Below, piece by piece: positions 9,805 to 20,790 of a stretch of 64,000 nucleotides of DNA (position 1 is the first letter of the stretch; every line of letters begins with the position of its first letter). Below the pieces are notes generated by a model, which saw only the letters and a list, made by a program, of their open reading frames with translations, searched no databases and was not told where the DNA came from. A program made the translations under genes and the position numbers. The DNA is from Areca catechu (Eukaryota > Streptophyta > Magnoliopsida > Arecales > Arecaceae): assembly GCA_021397845.1 (NCBI GenBank), contig CM038043.1:30379501-30443500 (forward strand), written 5' to 3'.

Positions 9805-11164
9805 TTTATGTGGACAATCTATAGAGGCCAGACATCCTGTGTGTCTATAAAACAACATGAAAATTCCTTACCACAAGCCATCAACAGTGGTGATCAATGA
9901 TCCATGATCAGGTATGAGATCATATCTCATGGTAGAAGTAGATTTGATCTATAGCATGCATCAGTTAGATCAATGCATGCTAATTTTGTTTTCCATATTG
10001 CATATCCTATTAAGAATTATGTAGGGTTATTAGATTTCATCTTATGCTTATATTTATGATTAAATATTAGTTTTAATTAGATTTGCTTATGCTAGATTTA
10101 AAAAAAATTAAATACATGCATGAAACTCTACACTGGATTTCAATAAGCTAGCTAATATCCCTTGGGTACAAGAGTTGGTTCCCATGAGCCCTGCTTAGAT
10201 GTTGATGAGTGGTCGATAGGAGCTTGCTAATATCCCTTGACTACAAGAGTTGGCCCCCACTAAACCCTACTCTGATGTTGATGAGCGGTCAGTAAGAGCA
10301 TGCTAATACCCCTTGGATATAGGAGTTGGCTCCCACTGAGCCCTACTCAAATACTGATGAGCAATCAGCATTTCGGGCTTGTTTACCAATATTGAGACCT
10401 GACTTTTTTCACAAGGCCTTATCTCGATGCTTGGTCGGCTGATCCACAATGAACTTGGTTGACATCGCTTTTGCTAGTCCGATGTGTTGTCAAGCAATAC
10501 ATGCCATCAGGCCATTGGGCTTAGTCAACTCTTGGATTTTATGCCTTTGATCAATGGCTTTGCTGTGTAGCCATAGATCTCCTCAACCATTGTGGTCCCC
10601 ATGCTCCTGGCCCAAACATACTTTTTTTCAATAAATATCCCCTACTTCTAGTCTGGGCTTCGATCAGATCATGGAAGTATCCTAAGAGAAAGAGGGTTTG
10701 GGACATGGGAGTCCTTTCCCAAATTCAAGAGTGCATTATCTTCAAGGCTGATGCATATGGACAAGGCAATGATGTACTCTTATTTATATCTTCTTGATGG
10801 TGCTTCATATAGTGCACAGTATTTACTTCAAACAATAAAATGCCCACGAGTTATCAACTATGGATGCCACATGGCGATCATTGAGTAGTCCCAAATAGTT
10901 TCAGGGGTGCACGCTTTATTTGAAAAAATGACAGTGATTACTATTCCACCCTTTCTGGTGCTATTGCATTAAATAGTTTCATCTTTTTCCTAGCATACTT
11001 TCTGCTATCCCTGTTCTAATCTCTCCATGCTTCTTGGTGTGCCTCCTTTTCTTCAAGGTCTCCTTTAAAGAGTCTGCCATCTTCAACTTCTTGTTCCACC
11101 TTATTTCAAGGTTAGCCCCTTTTTCGCTTCTATAGCTTCTTCCTTTTTCTTAAATTCTGGGTAG
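9805..11164 (-). other. Tat 3' end, probably LTR or 3' untranslated region
   Basis: No gene seen. Apart from the 75-bp repeat at 10148-10375, the stretch is non-coding, with several AT-rich parts. Its place beyond the antisense ORF suggests the Tat 3' LTR or untranslated region, cut on the left by chromovirus A. I could not define LTR ends or find the matching 5' copy. Confidence 0.4.
10148..10375. repeat. 75-bp tandem repeat, three units
   Basis: Units begin GCTAATATCCC or GCTAATACCCC at 10151, 10226 and 10302 and share an AGGAGTTGGC-like core, a GAGCCCTACTC-like segment and TGATGAGYRRTC. The period is about 75 bp with visible divergence between units. Confidence 0.8.
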
Positions 11165-13795
11165 ATGGCAGACCCTAGGAAAGAAGAGGGGTGCTAGAGG
11201 GGAGGGGTCAAAGGATCCCTCTACTCTGCTTAGAGAACATGTAGCATCAGAGACTGTAGGCTTGGAGGGATACCAGCCACAATCAATCAAGAAGACTTAT
11301 CCCTCATCTGGGTGGCATGCCGCATCCCTAAAGAGTTCGAACTAGAGCTTCCTGGGCTTGATACCCAGATAGGCAATCCCCCTCCCAGTAGACTAGGAGT
11401 CTACAAGGAGGCTTTTGACACAGGTCTTTGGTTTCCTATTTCTCTTTTCATTCTGGAGTTCCTTTGATCTTACCAAGTCCCTTTATGTGTTTTGACTCCG
11501 AACTCCATTAGACTCCTTGTAGGGTTTTTGCCTGCTTGCTTCTTGGCTGAGGTCCCTCCCTCCTTTTCTATATTTTGTTCCCTTTTTTATTGCTCAAAAA
11601 CACCCCTACGTCAAAGTCTAGTGGTACCTTACTGCCCAGAATTGGGTAGATCCCCTATACAGGGGTGCTCCTTCTGCCATTAAAGGATGCAAGGAGAGAT
11701 TTTTCTTTGTATCTTCTCCCACCATAGATGATTGGGGGCTGCCAGACCTGGATCAACCGAGCCCTCTATGCTAAGCATCTTTAGATTGAGCACTAAGGAA
11801 GAGGCAGATTTCAAAGCCTTTAGGGACTTTAAAGTCCCCATAGCTTCTGTTCGAGGAGACTCTATGTACTGCAAGGAATAACCAACTCTCTAAGGGTAAG
11901 TCTAGGGCTTTTCATCTTCTTTTCTTGTCTTGCTTATTCTCCTTATTATTTGATTGGAAATTTGACTGCAAACATGGGAGTTGAAGATCGTGATGCAATG
12001 AGGAAGATCCTGGCTGAGAAGAAAAAGGCTTAGGCCTCCTCTATGAGCTATAAGAAGAGGGTCAAATTTGCTAATCCTAAACTTGAGCCTAGGTTGATGG
12101 AGGCCCAAACTAAATTAGGCACCCTCGAGGTGATTGGGGCCACCTCAGAGGCCTCTGTAGATGTTCCTGCTTTGTCGGCTGCTTGCCCTGCATCAATCGC
12201 TCACCTGTCATCCTCCTCTATTCTAATTGAGGAAGGATCGGGTGGCCCTTCTACTTGAGCATTACCCTCAAACTAAGGTTATGACTCTCAAGAGTGGGAG
12301 ATCTCTTGGGAGGTTTTCAAGTAGAATCTATTAGCAAAAAAAACTTGTACAATTATAGAAAATGAGTTTTGGAAGTTTGAAGAGGAAAGCAGTGATGTCC
12401 AAACATGAGGTACTCCCTCTTTGACTATTAATTTTTATCCTTGCCTTCATCATTTCTGACTTAATTTTTTATTGTAGTTGTTGATTGCCTAGCCAACCTA
12501 CTAAATCAGACCTTTGAAGGGGGAGATACCATCAAGAAACATAAGGGCATTTCCATGGAGCTGCACCAAAGAGCTAAGGTAGATAAGGTGGCATCCAAAC
12601 ACGTATGAGAGGTGCTTTCCAAGATGGGGGTTGAACTGGCCAAAGTTAAGGCCGACTGCGCCTTAAAGAAAGGATGAAGCTAGAAGTGGCAAAGGCCAAC
12701 ATGGAGCTAGCCAAGGCCAAGAAGGAGGCTGTAGAGGCCATGGAGCAATATAAGGCCTCCAAGGATTTTGTAGCAGAGAAGGCCTGGGCAGTGGCTGACT
12801 TTTGAAAGTTGAAAGAATTCTTCATCAACTGTCAGGCATTCTGCCAGGAGGCCTATGAGGAGGGCTACAAGGAGGGGAGCTCAAGTGTTAAACTACAGTC
12901 CTGGATCATTTTCCAAGGATGAATCTTGGTTTCCTAGATGATGATGAAGATGAGCCCAAGGGTGAGCCCACTAATACCATGACTGAAGCCCTCTCTATTG
13001 AGCCCATAATACTAATCCCATTACTGTCCCTAAGCCTACTCCAGTCGGTCCCTCTGCTACCTCCGAGTCAAATCCTATTGAGGCTGCTACTAGTGTTGAG
13101 CCCTCTTCCAATGTCACCAATCCCAATGAAGAGGTTGGGAATCAAATCATGTAGCTTTTACTTTTTCTTTCAAAATATTGTAGCTTTCGTTTTACTCTTC
13201 CCCATTGTTGTAAGAGAACATTGCTGTTATATGGAATGAAATGAAATATCCTTTTTTTCTTTCTTGTTCTTGCTCATTTGATAGTATCATTGTGTTCGGG
13301 AAATCTCCACTAGAATAGTCTGTGCCTGCCCAATATCCTCATGATGCTAGAGACATTAGCGCTTTTGTCGAAGACCAATAGGCTAAAGCCATGGCGGTGA
13401 AAAAGAAAGCCGCTAATCAAAAAAAGAGGCCACAGAGAGCTCATGAGGTGCTTAAGAAGGTAGATGAGGAAATTGATCATTTTAAATCAAAATGTGTTGC
13501 TCATGCTTTTCAAAAGATTAGGTTCATGGAGGAATTATAGAAATTATCAGAGAAGATTTCTGAAGTGACCTGGGATGCAGCAATCAGGGTGGCTTAGGCA
13601 CAGAGCCAACTCACATTGGCTTATAGGAAGATTTCTACCCTTGAATCATTGCTCGCATCAAGAGAAGCCAGGTAGGAAATTGTTGCTCGGTCGATAGAGC
13701 TTTAAGACGAACTCTACCAAGCTCAAGGAAGGATTTCCAGTTTCAAATGATCATCTAAGGGAAAGGAGATTATGGCTATTCCGAGCATTAAGGGA
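11165..13795 (+). pseudogene. Antisense extra ORF of the Tat element
   Basis: A decayed coding stretch on the strand opposite to the Tat gag-pol. After ATG at 11165 the translation shows IPKEFELELPG, then VYKEAFDTGLWFPIS, then LTPNSIRLLVGFLPAC and PPSFSIFCSLFY, which in order resemble the plant 'putative gypsy-type transposon' domain (often listed as Transposase_28; recalled, not searched). From about 12520 to 12890 it becomes Lys/Glu/Ala-rich and coiled-coil-like (MELAKAKKEAVEAMEQYKAS), then acidic, then another coiled coil (about 13380-13740). Several stops and frameshifts break it. Antisense ORFs of this kind are known from Tat elements between pol and the 3' LTR; their function is unknown. 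Confidence 0.65.
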
Positions 13796-13800
13796 CTGCC
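13796..13800. other. Left target duplication of chromovirus C
   Basis: CTGCC here against CCGCC at 18805-18809. The single difference is C-to-T at a CpG, as expected for decay of a methylated site. Confidence 0.7.
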
Positions 13801-14995
13801 TGATGCGGCAAGCATATGATTAATATTTAGATTATGGTTTGTAGAGCAATGAAACCTAATTACACTAGCATTGTACTCATCATAATAAGACTTAAGGATT
13901 ACAAGAAATGGAACTTTTACTTGATTAGACACAATCCTAAACTAAGAAGGAAGAAGATCTAGATAATAGGGGCTAATGATTGTGGACTTACCATGATGAG
14001 CTTTCCAACCTTCTTTTGATTCATACCTTGAAACTACCAACGCTCAGAACTGAAGAACCTGGATAACAGAGATCAGAACCCTGGACTTGGGCTTCAGCTT
14101 GTTGGTTCCTTGTCAAGGAAGACCCTGCTTGCAACTCAAAAACCTCGAAGGACCCTGCACATAAAGAATAAGAGTTAAGGAAGAAGAAAGGCATGCATAT
14201 GGAAGGGATGAAAAATTTGTGAGCAAAGAAAGAGATTTGAGATGGCTTGGCCGACTCCAAGGCCTTCTTCTTGACTTGGGCATTGGATGCTTGGAAGAGA
14301 GAATAGTTTGGTGTGGAAGAAGGGCTTAGAGACAATCACTCAAAACATAAAACTTCAATTCAACTTCAACTTTCATTAATCTCCAAAAATCAAAAATCCC
14401 CTTTACAATGGGACATCCAAGGCTTTTTAATAGCCTTACAAAACTTTTGAAATTTGAAAACTCCCCAAATTGTGGAGGATTACAAGGGAGGTTGGAGGAT
14501 ATGGGGCCTTATTACATGGGATAAGGAGAAATTCATGGAGATTGGCCGATTTCTTTGAATTTAAAATGCTTGGTCGATCTCCCCTTTAGGCGCCCATTTG
14601 AAGGTGACGTGGCTGATGATGTGGCATCCCTGGTGGCTGCTTTGTTGGCATGGTGATGTGGAATTCCAGCTTGGTGGACCAAGGTCTTGATTTGGAAGCT
14701 CCAAGTGGTTTGGTGAACCTCAACTTGAAGTAGCTTAGACTTGATTTAAATAAACCAAATGGAACTCTAATTGAGTTCTTATTTGAACCCAGATTGAGAC
14801 AGGACATAATTACAGGACTCGATTGGACATAATTACAGGATTCATGAAATTGAAACTAAGTAATTACAGGACTCTTGAAAGTAAATTGTCCTTTACAAGA
14901 AAAATTTAACCTAGTGATCTTCGATCCAAAGTGGAATCAGGTTATCCTTATTTGAGTGGGATTTTATTCTGCTTCCACTTCTGGTGTCCACACCA
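13801..14995 (-). repeat. 3' LTR of chromovirus C
   Basis: 1195 bp, plus strand TGATGCGGC to GTGTCCACACCA. In element orientation it starts TGGTGTGGACACCA after the purine tract AGGAGAAT. A TATA-like ATTAAAA lies between 6-bp inverted arms at 14419-14437. Confidence 0.95.
14419..14437 (-). promoter_or_regulatory. TATA-like box in inverted repeat (family C LTR)
   Basis: On the minus strand AAGGCT-ATTAAAA-AGCCTT: 6-bp perfect arms around a TATA-like loop. The same module is at 18228-18246 in the other LTR. Confidence 0.5.
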
Positions 14996-15005
14996 ATTCT
15001 CCTGG

Positions 15006-15631
15006 GGTGGGCAGAACTCGACCCAGTCGAGTATGGTTCAGTTTTGCCCTGGTAATGCTCGAACAAGTCTGGGTTAAGTCTTTGCAGGTCCTCTCAACTA
15101 ATCCAAGAGTTGTCGGACTCAGGTCGACCTTGCCATTGAACCAGGTATCGCTGATAGTCCTTATTCCTGGTAGTAATGGTCTTGTCATCCAGGATTCTCT
15201 CAATCCTCTCTCTCTGCTTAGGTAGGGTTGGTGGTGGACACTCGGAAATATGTTCACTCTCAATGAAAGTTTCTGGCCCAAAAGGCTCACTAGGTATTAG
15301 TACTGGTTCTTTGTATTCTACTAGGTCTGAAACATTAAAGGTTGTACTGATACCCATATCAGGTGAAAGTTCCAAAACATATGCATTAGTCCCTATTTTC
15401 TTTAAGATCTTGAAAGGTCCCGCTCCATGGGCATGTAGCTTCTTTATGGTTCTAGAGGGGAACCGTTCAGGGTTGAGCCTAATCATCGCATAATCCCCTT
15501 CACAGAATTCTTTAGCCCTCTTATGTGAGTCAGCTAAGTGTTTGTAAGTTTCATTGCTCAGGTTGATCTTATTACTGATTTCTTTAAGCAGATTTGTGAC
15601 ATGCTGTGCAAAAGACTCAGCAGACTCAGAA
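15006..15631 (-). pseudogene. Integrase C-terminus and chromodomain of element C
   Basis: Collinear with the last quarter of the chromovirus A integrase. It begins near SESAESFAQHV, runs through INLSNETYKHLADSHKRA, the GAGPFKILKK (GPF-type) module and DLVEYKEP, and ends in a chromodomain with YLVQWQGRPESDNSWIS. An in-frame TGA at about 15091 replaces the CGA arginine of element A, a CpG transition; the frame then continues through DLQRLNPDLF to the LTR edge. There is no catalytic core upstream. A first Met at 15486 would give 130 residues to the stop. If translated it would be a stand-alone GPF and chromodomain protein that could bind chromatin; this is inference. Confidence 0.85.
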
Positions 15632-15714
15632 ACTTACACAAACACTTACGAAATGCAGACTGAACTAGGCATCCTTATTGAGAGGAATTTTATTGGACTC
15701 TCTAGGGCCTAAAC

Positions 15715-16578
15715 CTAACAGATTAATGACTCTCTAGGTTTGACCCTAGTCAGGCATGCACATGAGAATTTACCATGGGTTCCTAGCAAATGCCATAAGG
15801 TTTTCCAAAAGTAGGTAGCAAAAGGAATAGGCCTTAAAAGCTCATGCATCCTAGTAATCTCATCAAAATGAAACTTAATGGCTCTAAAATTATGATAGGA
15901 ATCCGAGACTTGGGGTAATTTAGAAAAATCTTGAAACAGACCTTGGTTACTCATGATGACCTTAAGATTAGAATTTTGATCTACAGGCGGGATGCTTCTA
16001 GGTAGTTGAAGGTCATCAGGAAAGTTTTCTAAAATAATGATTGGGTTCTTCTCAGGTACCTGAAGGAGTTCTTGTGTCGAAGCTAAAGTATTGGGTTCTT
16101 CCTGAGGGCACTGCCTTACGGGAACCAAGTCCTCACTAAATTTTGGTTGTTCTGATGTTTCAGGACTAGGCTCAATAATCTTTTCTTTACTAAAGGTTTC
16201 CTTAGGCAAGGTACTAAAGTTGTTCTCTTCACAGTCTTCCCCTTCATATTCATCTATTAAACTTATGTTAGTCTCATACACATATTTACTAGGTTCAGAT
16301 TTGCCTTCTTCCTTCCCTAGCCCTTCAGTTTGAGGATACCCTAAGTCTTGGGTATTAATGAACTCAACTTGTACTTCAGGGTTCTTACTCCTATCATTCA
16401 TATGAGCTAATGGGATAGTAGGAGTTGGTTGGTCTAAGGGAAATTGTTTAGCCAGAATTTGGTTCAATTGGGCTATTAGATCATTTAGGCCTTTCAGCAT
16501 GGTTTCAAGATTTGGGTCCATGGCTACACTGGACTGGGCTTGGATTGGTGAATATGGTGTCCCTGCTCTAGTTGTCAT
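15715..16578 (-). CDS. Gag-N-like ORF of non-autonomous chromovirus C
   Basis: An uninterrupted ORF of 287 residues from MTTRAGTPYS. I chose this Met because gag of elements A and D starts in the same way; an in-frame Met 26 codons upstream gives a longer form. A short predicted helical segment (LETMLKGLNDLIAQLNQIL) is followed by a polar, acidic region including YETNISLIDEYEGEDCEE, which corresponds to the linker after the zinc knuckles in element A (VGMNLVEEYEGEEE). The zinc knuckles are missing. The tail (about residues 245-275, YFWKTLWHLLGTHGKFS) is a remnant of the integrase core joined to unrelated residues. Element D has a homologous, broken ORF. The function of the middle 150 residues is unknown. 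Confidence 0.75.
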   Translation of the reverse strand: MTTRAGTPYSPIQAQSSVAMDPNLETMLKGLNDLIAQLNQILAKQFPLDQPTPTIPLAHMNDRSKNPEVQVEFINTQDLGYPQTEGLGKEEGKSEPSKYVYETNISLIDEYEGEDCEENNFSTLPKETFSKEKIIEPSPETSEQPKFSEDLVPVRQCPQEEPNTLASTQELLQVPEKNPIIILENFPDDLQLPRSIPPVDQNSNLKVIMSNQGLFQDFSKLPQVSDSYHNFRAIKFHFDEITRMHELLRPIPFATYFWKTLWHLLGTHGKFSCACLTRVKPRESLIC

Positions 16579-17594
16579 GCATGCAAATGGACTCAAGTTC
16601 GAGCTAAGGTTTCCTAGACCTAGAGCACAAATTAGAAGTCTAATTAAGTGAACCAACTAGCTAGTAGTACTCATGGGACTTAGCTAGGTAGGTGGAGGAG
16701 AGTGAAGGTCCCTGATTGCCAACCTTAGACACCAATCTAAGATTGGCCAGGTAGGCGGACCAAATCACAAGCCCTGATGCACCAATCCTAGACACCAAGC
16801 TAGTAAGCACACACCAAATAGCTGACACAGTTAACTTGACCCTAACCTGAACCCAACTTGTTGGTGTCCCTAACCCACTAGGGCAATTAACGTTCTACTC
16901 AATTTTAATTAACGGGCTGGGATTGATATGCTGGTTGGTGATTTTTGGGCTAGGGACAGGTGATGAAATCCTGACCCTATGTCAAATTGATGCCCTTAAT
17001 TTGATTTCTCATGAGATGAATGAAATGCAATGGTGCTGCAGAAGTGTGTTGCAGTTTGAAAGTGATGTGGAAAATGTGATGAAAAAAATATCCAAAAATT
17101 CTGAAAAATTCACAGAGGATTCCTAACTTATATATTTCAATGCAGATGAAAGGAATTTTAAAACTAAAATCTGTACTACTCTAAGAAGATCCTACAAATG
17201 AAGATAAATAAAAAGGACATAACAAAACCCTAATGATAGTGTCGAACTCCAAAGATTTTCATTTTTTTTATAATTTTTTTCTAATGATGAAATTTAATAT
17301 GGTGATAACTGACTTAAAAAGGAACAATAAAAAAAATATTTCAACAAAAAATTAGTGACTTTCCTTTGGAGCTGTAGACGGATTACACTAAATAGATGCA
17401 AATTTTCAGAAAATAGAACCTAATCAAACAAGTGCAATGGCTTACCAAAACTTCAATCTAAAGAATTCACGTCCAGCCAGGGGATCATTATTCTTATGGG
17501 TCGTGACAGTGTACTGGAGTACACCGGCTCAGGAGGCATGAATTTTAGATCTTGCTTGGATTTATGAAAAACTATTCTACCCTAATGCAACCTA
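16579..17594 (-). other. Leader of chromovirus C
   Basis: Non-coding. Positions 16680-17006, read on the minus strand, contain the shared leader block (TTAAGGGCA, CCCTAGCCCAAAAATCACC, GCCTACCTGGCCAAT) seen in elements A and D and in Athila. The remainder to the primer site is AT-rich and I see no gene. Confidence 0.7.
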
Positions 17595-17606
17595 GCTCTG
17601 ATACCA
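17595..17606 (-). other. Primer-binding site of chromovirus C
   Basis: GCTCTGATACCA on the plus strand, i.e. TGGTATCAGAGC in element orientation, three bases from the LTR end. Confidence 0.92.
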
Positions 17607-17609
17607 AGA

Positions 17610-18804
17610 TGATGCGGCAAGCATATGATTAATATTTAGATTATGGTTTGTAGAGCAATGAAACCTAATTACACTAGCATTGTACTCATCATAATAAGAC
17701 TTAAGGATTACAAGAAATGGAACTTTTACTTGATTAGACACAATCCTAAACTAAGAAGGAAGAAGATCTAGATAATAGGGGCTAATGATTGTGGACTTAC
17801 CGTGATGAGCATTCCAACCTTCTTTTGATTCATACCTTGAAACTACCAACGCTCAGAACTGAAAAACCTGGATAACAGAGATTAGAACCTTGGACTTGGG
17901 CTTCAGCTTGTTGGTTCCTTGTCAAGGAAGATCCTGCTTGCAACTCGAAAACCTCGAAGGACCCTGCACATAAAGAATAAGAGTTCAGGAAGAAGAAAAG
18001 CATGCATATGGAAGGGATGGAAAATTTGTGAGCAAAGAAAGAGATTTGAGATGGCTTGGTCGACTCCAAGGCTTTCTTCTTGACTTGGGCGTTGGATGCT
18101 TGGAAGAGAGAATAGTTTGGTGTGGAAGAGGGGCTTAGAGACAATCACTCAAAACATAAAACTTAAATTCAACTTCAACTTTCATTAATCTCCAAAAATC
18201 AAAAATCCCCTTTACAATGGGGCGTCCAAGGCTTTTTAATAGCCTTACAAAACTTTTGAAATTTGAAAACTCCCCAAATTGTGGAGGATTACAAGGGAGG
18301 TTGGAGGATATGGGGCCTTGTTACATGGGATAAGGAGAAATTCATGGAGATTGGCCGGTTTCTTTGAATTTAAAATGCTTGGTCGATCTCTCCTTTAGGC
18401 ACCCATTTGAAGGTGACGTGGCTGATGATGTGGCATCCCTGGTGGCTGCTTTGTTGGCATTGTGATGTGGAATTCCAGCTTGGTGGACCAAGGTCTTGAT
18501 TTGGAAGCTCCAAGTGGTTTGGTGAACCTCAACTTGAAGTAGCTTGGACTTGATTTAAATAAACCTAATGGAACTCTAATTGAGTTCTTATTTGAACCCA
18601 GATTGATACAGGACATAATTACAGGACTCGATTGGACATAATTACAGGATTTATGAAATTGAAACTAAGTAATTACAGGACTCTTGAAAGTAAATTGCCC
18701 TTTACAAGAAAAATTTAACCTAGTGATCTTCGATCCAAAGTGGAATCAGGTTAACCTTATTTGAGTGGGGTTTTATTCTGCTTCTGCTTCTGGTGTCCAC
18801 ACCA
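17610..18804 (-). repeat. 5' LTR of chromovirus C
   Basis: 1195 bp, the same length as 13801-14995 and nearly the same sequence. Its edges TGATGC and CACCA match the other copy. Confidence 0.95.
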
Positions 18805-18809
18805 CCGCC
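18805..18809. other. Right target duplication of chromovirus C
   Basis: CCGCC, partner of CTGCC at 13796-13800. Confidence 0.7.
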
Positions 18810-19718
18810 ACTGGTTGTCATTCCGCTATCAATCAAACCACATCAAATAGGTCTACACCCATTGGCTAGTAGGTGGTCACCAGCGACTAGCTCAATAGCG
18901 GAGTCAAGGTAGCCTACTGTAGTAGCTTCTCATTCAAGTAAACCATCTCACTTGGAGGTGCATCACACATCAAGTGCAAGTACAGCGGTAGTTCTGAAGG
19001 CATGGCCAATGCAGAGAGCAAGGTCCACACATCGATCGAGCAAGTGATCCTAACCAGAAAGGAACCATCATGCCGGGGAGACCCGAGAGGTTGAAAAAGA
19101 TGAGTCCATCAATATATTCGACGTAGGACATATAGTGGGGTATGGCAACTACTGAGACTTGATATGGGTCCTTTATCTGAATCTCAACCTCGACCATCTA
19201 CCTCCCTCCAGTATGGATGTGGCCACATTCATTATGAAAATTTGTGAGGCAAACCTGAAGCAATGCTAGAACACAAGGTTTGGCACTCCTCGCTAAACAT
19301 ATTGTGGAGTATCACATTTAAGTGAAAGGCCTCCCAAAAGATTTGGGGCCTGAGAAAGATCAGCCACTTGTTGAAGTAAAGTCCTCATCCTTAGGAGACC
19401 AAGCGAATCAGTCGATTGAGGCAGGCTTGTTTGCAAAGAATCCAGTTTTACTATGCATGTTTACCTTTTTAGGTCTTCTTCCTAGTAGCTTTCAAACATT
19501 TGTGTAACTTTTAGGAGCTTTCGTCATGGTGCAAAGAAACTTTTTTCTTTCATTTTGATGTTTTGTGATTGATGTTGGTCGTATGTCCTCGTAACATCAA
19601 GTAATGGAGTCTTCTATAGCCTAATCAAAGGTCCTCAAAACCCTACTTAGGCAATAATCATCGAAAGATATAAGCCCTGATCATTCTAGAATAGTTTAGG
19701 ACTATGAATACTACCATG
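18810..19718. other. Tat 3' region, no recognisable gene
   Basis: Resumes the host Tat sequence after element C. Short ORFs on both strands (for example minus 18970-19197) have no family resemblance that I recognise and are probably chance ORFs. No structural repeat seen. Confidence 0.4.
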
Positions 19719-20790
19719 CTTTGGGCCCCGATCGATCATGAGTCGGTCACTTGGAGCCAAAGGCATTGATCACCTTTGAGGCTCTAACTGACATGAGTTG
19801 GTCACTTGGAGCTATGGGCACTGACCACCTTTTGGGCTCTGACCTATCATGATTGGTCATTTGGAGCCATGGACATTGATCATATTTTGAGCTCTGACTA
19901 TCCCAAATTGGTCACTTGGAGCTATGGATGCTAATCATCCTTTCAGGCTCTGACCGATCACTGGTCGATCACTTGGAGCCAGGATTGTTAATCGCCTTTT
20001 GGGCTCTGACTAATTGTAGGTTGGTCACTTGGAGCCATAGACGTTGATCACCTTTTAGGCTTTGATTGATCGCGGGTCGATCACTTGAAGCCAAGGATGT
20101 TAATCACCTTTTGGGCTCTAATCGATCACAGGTTGGTCACATGGAACCATGTACATTGATCACCTTTCGAGGCTTTGACTGATCGTGACTCGGTCACTTA
20201 AGCCATGGGTGATTGTCTTTTGGGCTCTAATCAATTACGAGTCAGTCGCTTGGAGCCATAGACACTGATCACCTTTTAGGCTCTAACCGATCATGAGTCA
20301 GTCACTTGGAGCCATGGGTACTGATCGCCTTTGGGGCTCTAACCATTTGTAGATTAGTTACTTGGAGCCATGGATATTCATCACCTATTGGGGCTTTGAT
20401 CGATCATAGGTCGGTCACTTGGAGCCAGGGGTGTTAATCATCTTTTAGGCTCTAATCGATCATGGATCAATCATTTGGAGCCATGGGTGTTGATCACCTT
20501 TTGGGCTCTAACCAATCACAGGTTATCACTTGGAGCCATGAATGTTGATCATCGTTTGGGGCTCTAGCCGATCATGGGTGGATCACTTGGAGCCATGGAC
20601 ACTGATCACCTTTTAGGGCTTTGAGCAATCATAGGTCTATCACTTGGAGCCATGGACATTGATCACCTTTTGGGCTTTGACCGATTGTGGGATGATACAT
20701 AGAGCCATGAACATTGATCACCTTTTAGGGCTTTGATTGATCGTGACTCGATCACTTGGAGTCATGGGCATTGATCGCCTTTGCATATTT
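19719..20790. repeat. 56-bp minisatellite, about 19 units
   Basis: A diverged tandem array. Each unit reads roughly GGGCTCTGACCGATCATG, then GGTCACTTGGAGCCATGG, then a TTGATCACCTTTT-like end. The GGAGCCA-like mark recurs about every 56 bp from about 19754 to 20757, giving about 19 units. It lies in the 3' non-coding part of the Tat element. Tandem repeats in Tat untranslated regions are known to seed satellite DNA. Confidence 0.9.

Larger units (their letters stand above)
13801..18804 (-). mobile_element. Non-autonomous chromovirus C
   Basis: Two equal 1195-bp LTRs enclose 2614 bp with the initiator Met tRNA primer site, a leader, a gag-N-like ORF and the integrase C-terminus with chromodomain. 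Zinc knuckles, protease, RT, RNase H and most of the integrase core are absent. The LTRs differ at roughly 2-3% of sites by eye, so it is older than chromovirus A. Flanks are CTGCC and CCGCC. It needs enzymes from another element. The same arrangement recurs in element D (59641-64000), so the internal deletion is not private to this copy. Confidence 0.9.

Noticed and set aside
19719..20790. CRISPR-like array because of regular spacing
   Set aside because: Whole 56-bp units are repeated with scattered substitutions; there are no unique spacers, and the context is a plant retrotransposon.
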